Of a DNA stretch of 64,000 nucleotides, positions 28,557 through 38,400 are shown one piece after another. The position numbers were made by a program, and so were the translations under genes. Positions within the stretch are counted from its first letter, which is position 1. Each line of letters starts with the position of its first letter. Under the pieces are notes generated by a model. The model made no database searches. It was given only the letters and a program-made list of their open reading frames with translations, and had not been told where the DNA came from. This stretch comes from CAZCGA01 sp964498075 (GTDB lineage: Bacteria > Desulfobacterota > Binatia > HRBIN30): positions 12,000-75,999 of the forward strand of contig CAZCGA010000014.1 of assembly GCA_964498075.1 (NCBI GenBank), in the 5' to 3' direction.

Positions 28557-30635
28557 TCAACGGCTCTTCGTCACGCCCGCCTTTGCCAGCTGCTCCTTGG
28601 CGGCGGCGACGACGTTTTCGGTGGTGAAGCCGAACTTCTTCTGCAGCTCCTTGAGCGGTGCCGACGCTCCGAACGTCCGCATGCCGACGCTCTGCCCCTG
28701 CGTGCCGACGTAGCGCGCCCATGCGAAGGTCGAGGCTTGCTCCACCGAGACGCGCGCGGTCACCTGGGGTGGAAGCACGCTGTCACGGTACTCCTGGCTC
28801 TGGTGCTCGAAGAGCTCCCACGACGGCATGCTCACGACCCGCGCCTTGACGCCGTCCGCGCTGAGTTTTTCGTAGGCGGCGACACAGAGCGAGACCTCGC
28901 TGCCCGTGCCCAGCAGCAGGACGTCCGGCTTGCCGTCCTTGGCGTCGGCGAGCACATAGGCGCCCTTGGCGAGCCCCGAAGCGGGGGCATATTTCGTCCG
29001 GTCCACCGTCGGCAGCGCTTGGCGGCTCAGGATCAGCGCCACCGGCTCGTGCCGCAGTTGCATGATCAGCCGCCACGCTTCGACGACTTCGTTGGCGTCG
29101 CCCGGTCGCAGCACGATCAGTCCGGGGATGGCCCGCATGGAGGCGAGGTGTTCGATGGGCTGGTGCGTCGGCCCATCCTCGCCCACGCCGATCGAGTCGT
29201 GGGTGTAGATGTAGATGACCGGGATCTCCATGATCGCGCCGAGCCGCAACGTCGCGCGGGTGTAGTCGCTGAAGATCAGGAACTGGGAGCCGTAGGGGCG
29301 CACCTTCGACAACGACAAGCCATTGAGTATCGAGCCCATGGCATGTTCTCGGATGCCGAAGTGGAAGTTGCGGCCACCGTAGCTCGACGCCGTGAAGTCG
29401 CCGGCGCCCTCGAAGGTGAGACGGGTCTTGGTGGATGGCGCGAGGTCGGCCGAGCCGCCGATGAGCCACGGCACGCGTTGCGCGAGGGCGTTGAGCACCT
29501 TGGCGTTGGCGTCGCGTCCCGCGACACCCTTGGCGTCGGCGGGGAACGTCGGCAGCGCCTTATCCCAGCCGTCCGGCAGCTCGCGATGCTGCATCTTGTA
29601 CAGATGATCCGCCAGCTCCGGATACTTGGCCTTGTACTGATCGAAGAGCGCCATCCACTGATCGCGCGCGGCGCGGCCGCGCTTGCCGATGCCGTTCTGG
29701 AAATGCTCGCGCACATCGTCGGGCACCAGGAACTTGGCGTCTTCCGGCCAGCCGTAGTTGCGCTTGGTGGCGCGGATCTCGTCCTCGCCGAGCGGCTCGC
29801 CGTGCGCCGCGCTGGTGTCCTGCTTGTTCGGCGCGCCGAAGGCGATGTGGCTATCGACGATGATCAGCGTGGGGCGTTCACCCTCTTTCCGGAAGGTGCC
29901 GAAGGCACGGGCCAGCATCTCGAGGTCGTTGGCGTCGCCGACGCGGGCGACGTTCCAACCGTAGGCGATGAAGCGCGTCGCCACATCTTCGCTGAACGCC
30001 CAAGCGGTGTTGCCCTCTATGGTGATCTTGTTGTTGTCGTAGATCCAGCACAGGTTGGACAGCTTCAGATGCCCCGCGAGTGACGCGGCCTCGCTGGATA
30101 CGCCTTCCATCATGCAGCCATCGCCGCACAGGGCGAAGACATCGTAGTTGATCATTTCGAAGCCCGGCCGGTTGAAGTAGCTCGCCATCCAGCGGGAGGC
30201 GATGGCCATGCCGACGCTGGTGGCGACGCCTTGCCCGAGAGGGCCGGTGGTCGTCTCGATGCCGGACGTCCAGCGGTACTCGGGATGGCCGGCACACTTG
30301 CTGTCCAGCTGCCGAAAGCGCTTGATGTCATCGAGCGCGACCGACGGCTTGCCGATCTGCTCGTACTGGGCGTTGACCGCTTTCACGCCTGTCAGATGCA
30401 GCATTGAGTAGAGGAGCATCGAAGCGTGGCCCATGGACAGCACGAAGCGGTCGCGGTTCGGCCAGATGGGGTCCTCCGGATCGAAGCGCAAGAACTGTTG
30501 CCAGAGGCAGTAGGCGACGGGCGCCATGGCCATGGGCGTGCCCGGATGCCCGGAGTTGGCTGCCTGCACTGCATCCATAGAAAGAGTGCGGATGGTATTG
30601 ACGCACTTCAGATCGATACTGGCCGGATCGCTCAT
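28557..30635 (-). CDS. tkt: Transketolase
   Basis: A 692-residue transketolase, full length, transferring two-carbon units between pentose and hexose phosphates using thiamine diphosphate. The ThDP-binding segment begins GDGCMMEGVSSEA and ends with the ND pair in IYDNNKIT; SMGHASMLLYSML and the donor-site HSIGVGEDGPTHQP-like part (DSIGVGEDGPTHQP) are present. The ATG at 30635 has AGGAG upstream; longer frames are open but lack a site. Confidence 0.95.
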   Translation of the reverse strand: MSDPASIDLKCVNTIRTLSMDAVQAANSGHPGTPMAMAPVAYCLWQQFLRFDPEDPIWPNRDRFVLSMGHASMLLYSMLHLTGVKAVNAQYEQIGKPSVALDDIKRFRQLDSKCAGHPEYRWTSGIETTTGPLGQGVATSVGMAIASRWMASYFNRPGFEMINYDVFALCGDGCMMEGVSSEAASLAGHLKLSNLCWIYDNNKITIEGNTAWAFSEDVATRFIAYGWNVARVGDANDLEMLARAFGTFRKEGERPTLIIVDSHIAFGAPNKQDTSAAHGEPLGEDEIRATKRNYGWPEDAKFLVPDDVREHFQNGIGKRGRAARDQWMALFDQYKAKYPELADHLYKMQHRELPDGWDKALPTFPADAKGVAGRDANAKVLNALAQRVPWLIGGSADLAPSTKTRLTFEGAGDFTASSYGGRNFHFGIREHAMGSILNGLSLSKVRPYGSQFLIFSDYTRATLRLGAIMEIPVIYIYTHDSIGVGEDGPTHQPIEHLASMRAIPGLIVLRPGDANEVVEAWRLIMQLRHEPVALILSRQALPTVDRTKYAPASGLAKGAYVLADAKDGKPDVLLLGTGSEVSLCVAAYEKLSADGVKARVVSMPSWELFEHQSQEYRDSVLPPQVTARVSVEQASTFAWARYVGTQGQSVGMRTFGASAPLKELQKKFGFTTENVVAAAKEQLAKAGVTKSR

Positions 30636-30690
30636 TGCTGTTAGCTCCTGCACCTGCAAATCGGCTGGCGCGCCCAGGCGCCTCAGCCGT

Positions 30691-33552
30691 TTATGCCAAC
30701 GACTTTTGGACCATTGCGCGCAGCGCTGCCAGGCCGGCGCGCACGTCGGCGCCCAGGTGCACGCGCAGGGCACGCCGGTTGCGCTCGGCGAGCACTTCGA
30801 AGTCGCCCTTGGCCTGTGCCTGCTTCAAGATCCCGAAGCTGTACTTCTGCCCCGGAATCGGGATGTCGACGGCATCATCGGAGGTGATCTGCAGGAACAC
30901 CCCTGAGTTGGGACCGCCCTTGTGGAGTTGCCCGGTCGAATGCAGGAAGCGCGGTCCGTACCCGAGCGTCGTCGCGACCCGTTTGGCGTTGCGAACGGCG
31001 TGGCGGATGGCTTGCAGCTCCTGCTGATTTGCGTCGTTCATCTCGACGTAGGCATTGATCGCGAAGTAGTCGCCGGCCACGATGCGCTTGAGGTGGGCGG
31101 CGAGGTACTCTTGAACGTTGCGTGAGCGCGCCGCCTTGCCGAGCGCGTCTGCATTGGTGGCATCGGTGAACAGGCTGATGCCGTCGCCGCTGAGGATCGC
31201 CGACTCTGCCGGAAGCTTCCCGGTTTCTTCGTACGCCGCCGTCAGCTTGCGGGTGGCGACCTTGCTCGCCTCGACGTCTGGCTGATTGAACGCGTTGATA
31301 CCCAGGATCGAGCCGGCCACCGCCGTGGCGATTTCCCAGCGGAAGAACTCTTGCCCCAGCTCGATCGGTTGTTCCAGAACGATGCGCACCACCGGGTGGC
31401 CGGCCTTCTCGAGTGCCGCCACCGCAGCATCCTGCTCCGCCGAGGGTGCGGAATTTAGCCGGATGTACGCGAAGAGCCGATCCGTGCCATAGACTTCCGG
31501 CGGGCCCAATCGTTCGTCATCGACGGGAATGAGCCCCTTCCCGTCCTTGCCCGTCGATTCGGCCAGCAGCTGCTCGAGCCATGCGCCCAGCGCTGCGATG
31601 GCCGGCGACGTAATGAACGTGACCTTGTCGCGCCCGCGTTTCGCCTGGGTTCCCATGACGGCACCGAGCACCACGCCCGGGTTGGTTTCCGGCGGAACGC
31701 AGGAGGCGCACGAGTGCAGCATGACCTCGGCGCTGTCGAGGAACTTCGCCAGGTCCACACCCATGATCGCCGCCGGCGCCATGCCGAAGTCGGACATGGC
31801 GGAGTAGCGGCCGCCGATGCTTGGCACGCCGTGCAGGATGCGGCGGAAGCGATCGGCCTTGGCGATGTTGTGCATCTTCGTGCCCGGATCGGTGATGGCG
31901 ATGAAGCGTGCGCCGGGATGCTCACCGATGGCAGCGCGAACCTTTTCGAAGAAGTACTGCTTGAACACGTTCGGCTCGGTCGTTCCACCGGACTTGGACG
32001 AAACGATACACAGGGTACGCTTCAAGTCGACCTTCTTCTCGATGCTGCGCACCTGGGCGGGCACGGTCGAGTCGAGAACGACCAACTCCGGGAAGCCCGG
32101 GATGACGCCGAAGGTGCGGCGCATGACCTCGGGGCACAAGCTCGACCCGCCCATACCCAGCAGCAGCGCGTGCGAGAAGCCGCCGCTGCGGACGTCGTCG
32201 ATCACTTGGGCGAAATGCTCGAAATGGTCTTGCTGTCCGTCGACGACGTGGAGCCATCCCTGCCAATGGCTCTCGTCGGTGCCTGTCCACAGGGAGCTGT
32301 CGCCCTTCCACAGGCGGCGGACCTTGCCGCTCAGGCGCCAATCATCCAGAGCGGTCTTCAGCGCGCCCCCGTCGTCCCCCAGCGTGAGGGTTTGGCGGGA
32401 CAGCTCACCACCCAGCAGGGCTTGGCGCTTCTTCTCGACCGAGGTCAGCAGCTTGTCGAAGGCTTCGGCGAACTTCTGCACGCCATCCTTCAACAGGAAG
32501 TCGGTGCACTGCTTCATCGAGATCCCCACCTGCCCGAGGGTGCGCATGGTGTCTTGGGCCTGCTCGATGTTCTCGGCCCAGTTCTCCGTGAGGCTCGGGC
32601 GGACCTTGCCGTTGGTGCGGAACTCGGTGAACGTATCGGCCGGGACGGTATTCACGGTGTCCGCACCGATGAGCTCATCGACGTAGATGGTCTTTGCGTA
32701 TTTCGGGTTCTTCGTGCTGGTGCTGGCCCACAGCAGCCGTTGCGGTCTGGCGCCCTTCGCCTCCAGCGTCTTCCAGCGGCTGCCGCTGTACAGCTCCTTG
32801 AAGCGCGCGTAGGTCACCTTGGCGTTGGCGATGGCGATCTTGCCGACCAGGCCTTTGAGCTGCGCGCGCCGATCGAGGTCGCGGGTCTCGTCAAGGGCGC
32901 GGCTGAGCTTGTCGTCGATGAGCGAGTCGATGCGGCTGATAAAAAAACTCGCCACGCTGGCGATCTTGCTGATGTCGCCGCCCTTGGCGGCGCGTTCTTC
33001 CAGACCGGTCATGTAGGCGTTGGCGACCCCCTCATAGGCCTCGATCGCGAACAGCAACGTGACGTTCACGTTGGTGCCTTCGCTGATCAGCTGGCGGACG
33101 GCGGGTATGCCTTCCGGAGTCGCTGGGACTTTGATCATCACGTTGTCGCGGCCGATCGCGTCACGCAGGCGGCGCGCTTCTTCGAGGGTGCCGGCGGTAT
33201 CCTGGGCCAGGTAGGGTGACACCTCGAAGCTCACATAGCCGTCGCGCCCGCTGGTGCGCACGTACACCGGATGCATCACGTCGGCTGCCAGCTGGATGTC
33301 CTCGATCGCCAAGCGTTCGTAGATGTCCTTTGCAGTTTCCACCCCTTGCGCCACCAAGGCCTTGGTTGCTTGGTCGTAGTCGTTGCTGCCCGCGACCGCT
33401 TTTTCGAAGATCGCCGGGTTTGATGTGACGCCCAGGAGCCCATCGTGGTCGATCATCTCCATCAGTTCGCCCGACATGATCAGACCGCGGCGGATATTGT
33501 CGTACCAGATGCTCTGGCCGAACTTCGGAACCTCGATCAGTTGGTTCGTCAT
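30691..33552 (-). CDS. tal-pgi: Bifunctional transaldolase/glucose-6-phosphate isomerase
   Basis: A protein of 953 residues joining two enzymes. The N-terminal transaldolase (about 1-370) has SNPAIFEKAV and the Schiff-base lysine in MIKVPATPEG. The C-terminal phosphoglucose isomerase (about 385-953) has the sugar-binding SSKSGGTTEPN and MGGSSLCPEV. This fusion is known from several phyla, including cyanobacteria-like and actinobacterial gene sets. It heads the operon with AGGAG before its ATG and would close the pentose-phosphate cycle by returning fructose 6-phosphate to glucose 6-phosphate. Confidence 0.95.
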   Translation of the reverse strand: MTNQLIEVPKFGQSIWYDNIRRGLIMSGELMEMIDHDGLLGVTSNPAIFEKAVAGSNDYDQATKALVAQGVETAKDIYERLAIEDIQLAADVMHPVYVRTSGRDGYVSFEVSPYLAQDTAGTLEEARRLRDAIGRDNVMIKVPATPEGIPAVRQLISEGTNVNVTLLFAIEAYEGVANAYMTGLEERAAKGGDISKIASVASFFISRIDSLIDDKLSRALDETRDLDRRAQLKGLVGKIAIANAKVTYARFKELYSGSRWKTLEAKGARPQRLLWASTSTKNPKYAKTIYVDELIGADTVNTVPADTFTEFRTNGKVRPSLTENWAENIEQAQDTMRTLGQVGISMKQCTDFLLKDGVQKFAEAFDKLLTSVEKKRQALLGGELSRQTLTLGDDGGALKTALDDWRLSGKVRRLWKGDSSLWTGTDESHWQGWLHVVDGQQDHFEHFAQVIDDVRSGGFSHALLLGMGGSSLCPEVMRRTFGVIPGFPELVVLDSTVPAQVRSIEKKVDLKRTLCIVSSKSGGTTEPNVFKQYFFEKVRAAIGEHPGARFIAITDPGTKMHNIAKADRFRRILHGVPSIGGRYSAMSDFGMAPAAIMGVDLAKFLDSAEVMLHSCASCVPPETNPGVVLGAVMGTQAKRGRDKVTFITSPAIAALGAWLEQLLAESTGKDGKGLIPVDDERLGPPEVYGTDRLFAYIRLNSAPSAEQDAAVAALEKAGHPVVRIVLEQPIELGQEFFRWEIATAVAGSILGINAFNQPDVEASKVATRKLTAAYEETGKLPAESAILSGDGISLFTDATNADALGKAARSRNVQEYLAAHLKRIVAGDYFAINAYVEMNDANQQELQAIRHAVRNAKRVATTLGYGPRFLHSTGQLHKGGPNSGVFLQITSDDAVDIPIPGQKYSFGILKQAQAKGDFEVLAERNRRALRVHLGADVRAGLAALRAMVQKSLA

Positions 33553-33925
33553 GGTGTTCTCCTAACGACCGTGCGGACGGGCTGCCCTAGACAATGAAAC
33601 GGATGCGCCGTTCCCAACACCTCGTGATGTTCGATGCGAGCGCACCTTACGGCAGGAGCCCGATTCGCGTCAAGAACAATCTGCAGATGCAAGTCGGAAA
33701 AAGCCGCACGCCGCACCGGCCGGCGTCAACTCGCGAGTCAACTCACGCGGCGAAGCCCGCGGCCGCGGAGTGCGGTCGGTGGAGCGCGCGCGAATCGAAG
33801 CGCTGGCGGGCAAAAAGCGCAAGATTTTTATTGACACGTCGGCGGCAGAAGAAGTAAGGAAGGCGCGTTCATTCGCCGGGAAGTCCCTTGGCGAGTGTGT
33901 TTCTTGGGGAAGGAACGCGTTCGAA
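33553..33925. promoter_or_regulatory. Divergent intergenic region between the pentose-phosphate operon and the FHA-redox cluster
   Basis: About 370 bases with no convincing gene between two divergent operons. On the plus strand, TTGACA (33831-33836) and the weak TAAGGA (33855-33860) are 18 bases apart and could drive the reductase gene at 33926. No repeat or riboswitch fold was recognised. The promoter of the minus-strand operon must also be here but was not resolved. Confidence 0.35.
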
Positions 33926-36328
33926 ATGGCTGATCAAGTTTCCGATGTCGATTACACCTCGTTTGGAACCCTCAAAGTCGCCCAACCCGTAGCGGTGCCC
34001 GACGTCGTCGATGTCCTGATATGTGGCGGCGGCCCCGCGGGTACGGCCGCAGCCATGCGCGCCCGGGAAATTGGTCTTTCGCAACTGGTCATCGACTACG
34101 ATGACTTGATGAAGCGTATCCGCGACTACCCGAAGGGAAAACCGATCCTGCCGAGCTACGGTGGAGGAGACAAGGTGCCCTTCCCTCCGGGCGGCCCGCT
34201 GCTCACCTCACTGCAGTTCGATCCCATCGACAAGGATGAGATGGTCGTCCAGTGGAAGCAACGGTACAGGGAGCACAACATCACCGCGAAGATCGGCGCG
34301 GAGTTCACCGGGCTCGCCCAGCTCGACGGCGGCATGTGGGAGGTGAAGTGCTGGAGCCACCGCGCCGCCAAAGAGGTCAAGTACACTGCCCGCAACGTGA
34401 TCCTGGCCATCGGGGCCGGCGTGCCGCGGCGCTTCGATATCCCCGGCAACACCGACGGGCTCGCCTTCCGGCTCGATGACCCGGCCAAGTATGTCGGTGC
34501 GCCGATGCTGGTGATCGGTGGCGGGACGTCGGCCGCGGAGGCGGTCATCGCGATCTCCAACGCCAAGGTCGCCGCCAAAGATCCGTCCCCGCTCTACTGG
34601 TCGTATCGTGCCGACAAGCTGCCGAAAGTGTCGAAAGCTTTGAACGAGGTCTTCTTCGATGCGTACATCGGCAACGGTAACATTCGCTACCTCGCGTTCT
34701 CCGAACCGGTGGCCGTGGTCGTCGGACCCGACAAGAACGAGTACCTGTCGGTCCAGATCGATCGGAAGGTAATCGAGGGGCGCCCGCCGGAAACCGTGCA
34801 CTTGGAGTTCCCCAAGAGCCGCGTCGTGGCGTGCATCGGCGAGGATCTGCCATTCAAGTTCCTGCAGAACATGGGGGTCAAGATCCCGCAGGTCAATGGT
34901 CGCGCGTTGATGCTCGTGAACAAGGAAGGCGAGCTGTCGCTGCCTGGCATTTTCCTCGCCGGCGACGCGCGTGGGCCCAAGTTCTTGCAGTGTACCGACT
35001 TCAACAACTCCAGCACCTACGAAACCGTCAGCCAGAAGCGCAACATCAAGGCGGCGATGTGGGACGCCGTGCAAGCAGTCGAAGTGATCGGCAAACGCAT
35101 GGGCAAGAGCGGCGCGGAAATGGCGGTTGCGGTTGCACCGAAGCCGCAAGAGCGCTCGCCAGCGCCTTCACCGGTCCGGCCTCCGACCCCGTCAGAGCCC
35201 GCCGACGCGCAGCGCCCCACCAGCGAGGCGCAGCTGCTGACGCTGCACCCCGACGGCACGCAGGAGGAAACCTTCCCGGTTACCAAGGACTCCATGACCA
35301 TCGGACGCAAAGGCACCGATGTCACGGCCGACGATGTGTACATGGCGGATCACCACGCCTCGATCGTGAAGCGCGGCGACAAGTACTTCCTAGAGGATAC
35401 CGGGGCCGGCTCAGGAGTGTGGATCCGGGCGCAAGGTGTCAACGGCCGCACGCTGGCGGAGAACGACGTCGCATGGATCGGCTCGCAAATCCTGATGGCC
35501 AGCAAGGCCGACGGCCGTTGGGCCTTGGCACACTACAACGCCGATGGCGCGTTCCAAGCGTCGTACCCGATCGGCGACAAGGGGACCTTCGTCGGCCGCG
35601 GTTCGGAAGTGACCCTGGACAAGTCCGACATGAGCTTGTCGCGCCGCCACGCGCAGTTCCGCAGCAGTGCCGGCGGGCTGCAGGTCTTCGACTTGGGCAG
35701 CACCAACGGCACCTACGTGAAGATCACCGCGCCGCTCGCGTTGTCCAACGGCGACGAGTTTCGCATCGCCAGCAAACGCTTCCGTTTCGAAACCTTTGCC
35801 CCGGTCGCCAAGCTGGCGGCAACCGACGTCGTCGTCGAGGCGCGCCTGGAGCCAACGCCGGTCGCCGCACCGGAACCGGGCCCCGCGCCGGCGGCAGCGG
35901 CAGCCGCGGCTCCGGCGGCGGCCCCAGCAGCAGCGGCCCCAGCCGCTGCGGTGGCGGAAGGGTTGTTCCCCTGCACCATCGACCACGCTCAGTTCCCGGT
36001 CTCGTTTGGCGTGCCACCCGGCAAAGACGTGCTGCACGGCTACTTCGATTTCCTCAAAACGCGATTCCCGGGCTTGAAGCTGTCGAGCAAAGGCGAGCCG
36101 CAGGAGCACATGGACGAGCCGTTGGGTTGGGAATGCAAAGTCGGACTATGCGGCCTGTGCGCCATCGAGATTACCGAAGGCGCCGACAACTTCGCGGCCG
36201 TCGATCCCGGCTCTCCGGAGATGAACACGGTGACCAACAAGGCGTTCCTCGACAACGATCCGAAGAAGTTCCGGCTGGCGTGCATGGCGAAGATCAAGGG
36301 TCCGGTGAAGCTCGCCATGCCCAGCTAG
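33926..36328 (+). CDS. Flavin-dependent reductase fused to two FHA domains and a [2Fe-2S] ferredoxin
   Basis: A protein of 800 residues with an unusual order. Residues about 25-400 form a two-dinucleotide oxidoreductase: FAD motif ICGGGPAG at 32-39, a second NAD(P) motif VIGGGTSAAEA and the late FLAGDARG. The thioredoxin-reductase CxxC is absent, so it resembles ferredoxin-NAD(P) reductases. FHA 1 starts near residue 457 and FHA 2 near 554, the latter with intact GRGS, SRRH and STNG phosphothreonine-pocket residues. After an Ala/Pro linker comes a plant-type ferredoxin with C737-x4-C742-x2-C745 and a last C786. It would pass electrons between NAD(P)H and ferredoxin-linked carriers, docking to phosphorylated partners. 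It is the first gene of the redox cluster. Confidence 0.85.
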   Translation: MADQVSDVDYTSFGTLKVAQPVAVPDVVDVLICGGGPAGTAAAMRAREIGLSQLVIDYDDLMKRIRDYPKGKPILPSYGGGDKVPFPPGGPLLTSLQFDPIDKDEMVVQWKQRYREHNITAKIGAEFTGLAQLDGGMWEVKCWSHRAAKEVKYTARNVILAIGAGVPRRFDIPGNTDGLAFRLDDPAKYVGAPMLVIGGGTSAAEAVIAISNAKVAAKDPSPLYWSYRADKLPKVSKALNEVFFDAYIGNGNIRYLAFSEPVAVVVGPDKNEYLSVQIDRKVIEGRPPETVHLEFPKSRVVACIGEDLPFKFLQNMGVKIPQVNGRALMLVNKEGELSLPGIFLAGDARGPKFLQCTDFNNSSTYETVSQKRNIKAAMWDAVQAVEVIGKRMGKSGAEMAVAVAPKPQERSPAPSPVRPPTPSEPADAQRPTSEAQLLTLHPDGTQEETFPVTKDSMTIGRKGTDVTADDVYMADHHASIVKRGDKYFLEDTGAGSGVWIRAQGVNGRTLAENDVAWIGSQILMASKADGRWALAHYNADGAFQASYPIGDKGTFVGRGSEVTLDKSDMSLSRRHAQFRSSAGGLQVFDLGSTNGTYVKITAPLALSNGDEFRIASKRFRFETFAPVAKLAATDVVVEARLEPTPVAAPEPGPAPAAAAAAAPAAAPAAAAPAAAVAEGLFPCTIDHAQFPVSFGVPPGKDVLHGYFDFLKTRFPGLKLSSKGEPQEHMDEPLGWECKVGLCGLCAIEITEGADNFAAVDPGSPEMNTVTNKAFLDNDPKKFRLACMAKIKGPVKLAMPS

Positions 36329-36368
36329 TGCCGTACACGAGCGCAGCAAGGAAGAACGGGCAGTTTCA

Positions 36369-38354
36369 ATGTGGAGACCTATGGCATTCCGATCGATCTG
36401 TTCGAGGGTCAAGGTTGTGAATCGTTGTCTGGTCGCGGTACTCCTGAGTCTCGGGATGGCCGCGTGTGGGGGTGACCCGGCGGCAGTCGCGCCGCCCTCT
36501 CCAGATGCGTGTAACGCGCAGCTACTGCAGCGCGATGAAGTGCTGGCGATCATGCAGAGCGCCGCCAATGCGCTCGATGTCGACATGGCCGTTGCGGTCA
36601 CCGATCGTCGCGGCGTGATTCTGGGGGTAGGGACGAAGGCAAAGCAGGGCAGCCCCGAGTTCCACGTCGACTATCCAAACGAGTGCAAAGCCTGCCCCGC
36701 GAACGACATCAACCTGTCGATAGACCAACCCGCTACGTGTGGCGACTGCGCCACCGTCAATCAGTCTCTTCAATTGGCGCGGACGGCGTCGTTCTTCAGC
36801 GCAGATCAGACGCCGCTCACCTCGAGATCCGTACGTTTCCTGAGCGGCGAACACTTCCCCGACCGGATCAGGAATACCGGGGCCGCCGCACTCTTTGGGA
36901 TCGAGAATACCAACCGCGGCTGCTCGTTCGGCGCCGATCTCGTGCTCGATCCGCAGCTCATTCCCTTCGACACGGCGATTCCACGCGCGCGCAGCTTGTC
37001 AGGGCAGTTTGAGAGTCTTCCCTGCAACTCGGCCAACGGCGTGAGCGGTTGCACGACCGGCATCGCCACTCTCCCAGGCGGCGTCCCCATCTTCAAGAAC
37101 GGCCGCATGGCAGGCGGCGTCGGCGTGGCGATTCGTGGGGTGAAGCTGCAGCCGGACCCGGTCGCGGCCTTCGACGACGCACAGGTGCTCCGCCGGGACG
37201 ATCAGAACTCGGCGTTCGCGCCCGCGGAGTTCGCCGCCCGCGCCTTTGCCGGCGACAACCCTGGCTTTCCGGAGGTGACGAGGAAGGGGTTGCGGGGAGT
37301 GTGTCAAAACACCGCCATCCCCCGCCCCGCATGCTGCAATTTGGTCCAACCTTGCTTCCTAGGTATCCTGCCCGCGCCGCCGCCGCTGCCGTTTGATCCG
37401 GTCATCTTCATCGACGGGATCGAGATTCCGGAGATCTCGAAGAACCCGTCGGTGTCCGGCGTCGGCACCGGGAGTCTGATCCAGAATGCGAACTTCATCG
37501 TGGATCCACGGACGACCCCTGACACGGCGGAACCCGTCGCCATCAAGCCGTGTGAGGAGAGGACGAAGGCCGAGGGCGGCGAATGGCTTGTCGATCCGAT
37601 CGACGGCGAGTTGATCAGTGCTGAAGAAGTCCGCAGCATCATCTTTGACGGCGGTGTGCATCAGGCGCTGATCACGCGCGGCGGCATTCGCGTGCCCTTG
37701 GAAGCCCGCACGGCGATGATGCTGGCGGTTTCGGATACTAAGGGAAAGCTGGTCGGCCTCTTCCGGATGAATGACGCCACGGTGTTCTCGATCGACGTCG
37801 CCGTGGCGAAGTCGCGCAACGTCATCTATTTCAGCAGTCCAAGCCCGACGATCCGGGCGCAAGACAGCATGGATTGCCCGGGCACCGAGCTGAGCCAATG
37901 CCTGGGCCCGGCATTCACTCCGCCAACCGCTATCACCAACCGGACCCTGAGCTTCGGCGCGCAACCATTCTTCCCGTCGGGCATCGAGGGCAGCCTGCCC
38001 GGATTTCCCAAGCCGTTCGCACCCGGTCCGTTCCGCAAGGTGTTCGTCGATGATTCGATCACACCCTGCACGAACGGCCATCAGCCTCCCGAGCAGTTCC
38101 CCGGCCGACTGAACGGCATCGTCTTCTTCCCGGGGGCGGCGCCGCTGTACAGGAAGGACGCCGCCGGCGGCTATACCCTGATCGGCGGCTACGGCGTCAG
38201 CGGCGACGGCGTTGAGCAGGATGACCTGGTCACTTTCGCGGGGACGCTGGCCGGTATCGGCTTCGAGCCGCCGGCCGGAATCCGCGCGGACTTGGTCTCG
38301 GTGCGTGGAGTGCGCCTCCCGTACCTGAAGTTCAACCGGCAGCCCGAGCAGTAG
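36369..38354 (+). CDS. GlcG/HbpS-like putative heme-binding lipoprotein (duplicated domain)
   Basis: A protein of 661 residues with a signal sequence and lipobox-like GMAAC. Two GlcG/HbpS-type halves are recognisable. The first contains MAVAVTDRRGVILG and VPIFKNGRMAGGVGVAI. The second contains AMMLAVSDTKGKLVGLFRM, IDVAVAKSRNVIYFSS and YTLIGGYGVSGDGVEQD. Large insertions with paired cysteines (ECKACP, CGDC) separate the conserved strands. Family members bind heme or small ligands at the envelope. It lies 40 bases after the reductase-FHA-ferredoxin gene and ahead of the FHA gene, so a role in heme or redox handling is plausible but unproven. The start could also be a GTG near 36417. Confidence 0.65.
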   Translation: MWRPMAFRSICSRVKVVNRCLVAVLLSLGMAACGGDPAAVAPPSPDACNAQLLQRDEVLAIMQSAANALDVDMAVAVTDRRGVILGVGTKAKQGSPEFHVDYPNECKACPANDINLSIDQPATCGDCATVNQSLQLARTASFFSADQTPLTSRSVRFLSGEHFPDRIRNTGAAALFGIENTNRGCSFGADLVLDPQLIPFDTAIPRARSLSGQFESLPCNSANGVSGCTTGIATLPGGVPIFKNGRMAGGVGVAIRGVKLQPDPVAAFDDAQVLRRDDQNSAFAPAEFAARAFAGDNPGFPEVTRKGLRGVCQNTAIPRPACCNLVQPCFLGILPAPPPLPFDPVIFIDGIEIPEISKNPSVSGVGTGSLIQNANFIVDPRTTPDTAEPVAIKPCEERTKAEGGEWLVDPIDGELISAEEVRSIIFDGGVHQALITRGGIRVPLEARTAMMLAVSDTKGKLVGLFRMNDATVFSIDVAVAKSRNVIYFSSPSPTIRAQDSMDCPGTELSQCLGPAFTPPTAITNRTLSFGAQPFFPSGIEGSLPGFPKPFAPGPFRKVFVDDSITPCTNGHQPPEQFPGRLNGIVFFPGAAPLYRKDAAGGYTLIGGYGVSGDGVEQDDLVTFAGTLAGIGFEPPAGIRADLVSVRGVRLPYLKFNRQPEQ

Positions 38355-38400
38355 AGGACCGGACAGCGAGTCGAAGCTCCGCAGCAGGAACTGATGTCGA

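Noticed and set aside
31714..33219. A plus-strand frame of 501 codons opposite tal-pgi
   Set aside because: The tal-pgi gene is secure; this is a shadow of codon bias.
33770..33925. N-terminal extension of the reductase gene to 33770
   Set aside because: The extra residues look unstructured and the segment includes the candidate promoter; the ATG at 33926 matches the start of the recognisable protein.
34831..36420. A 529-codon plus-strand frame overlapping the reductase-FHA-ferredoxin gene
   Set aside because: It runs in another frame of a gene with clear domains; its product is Arg-rich and has no motif.
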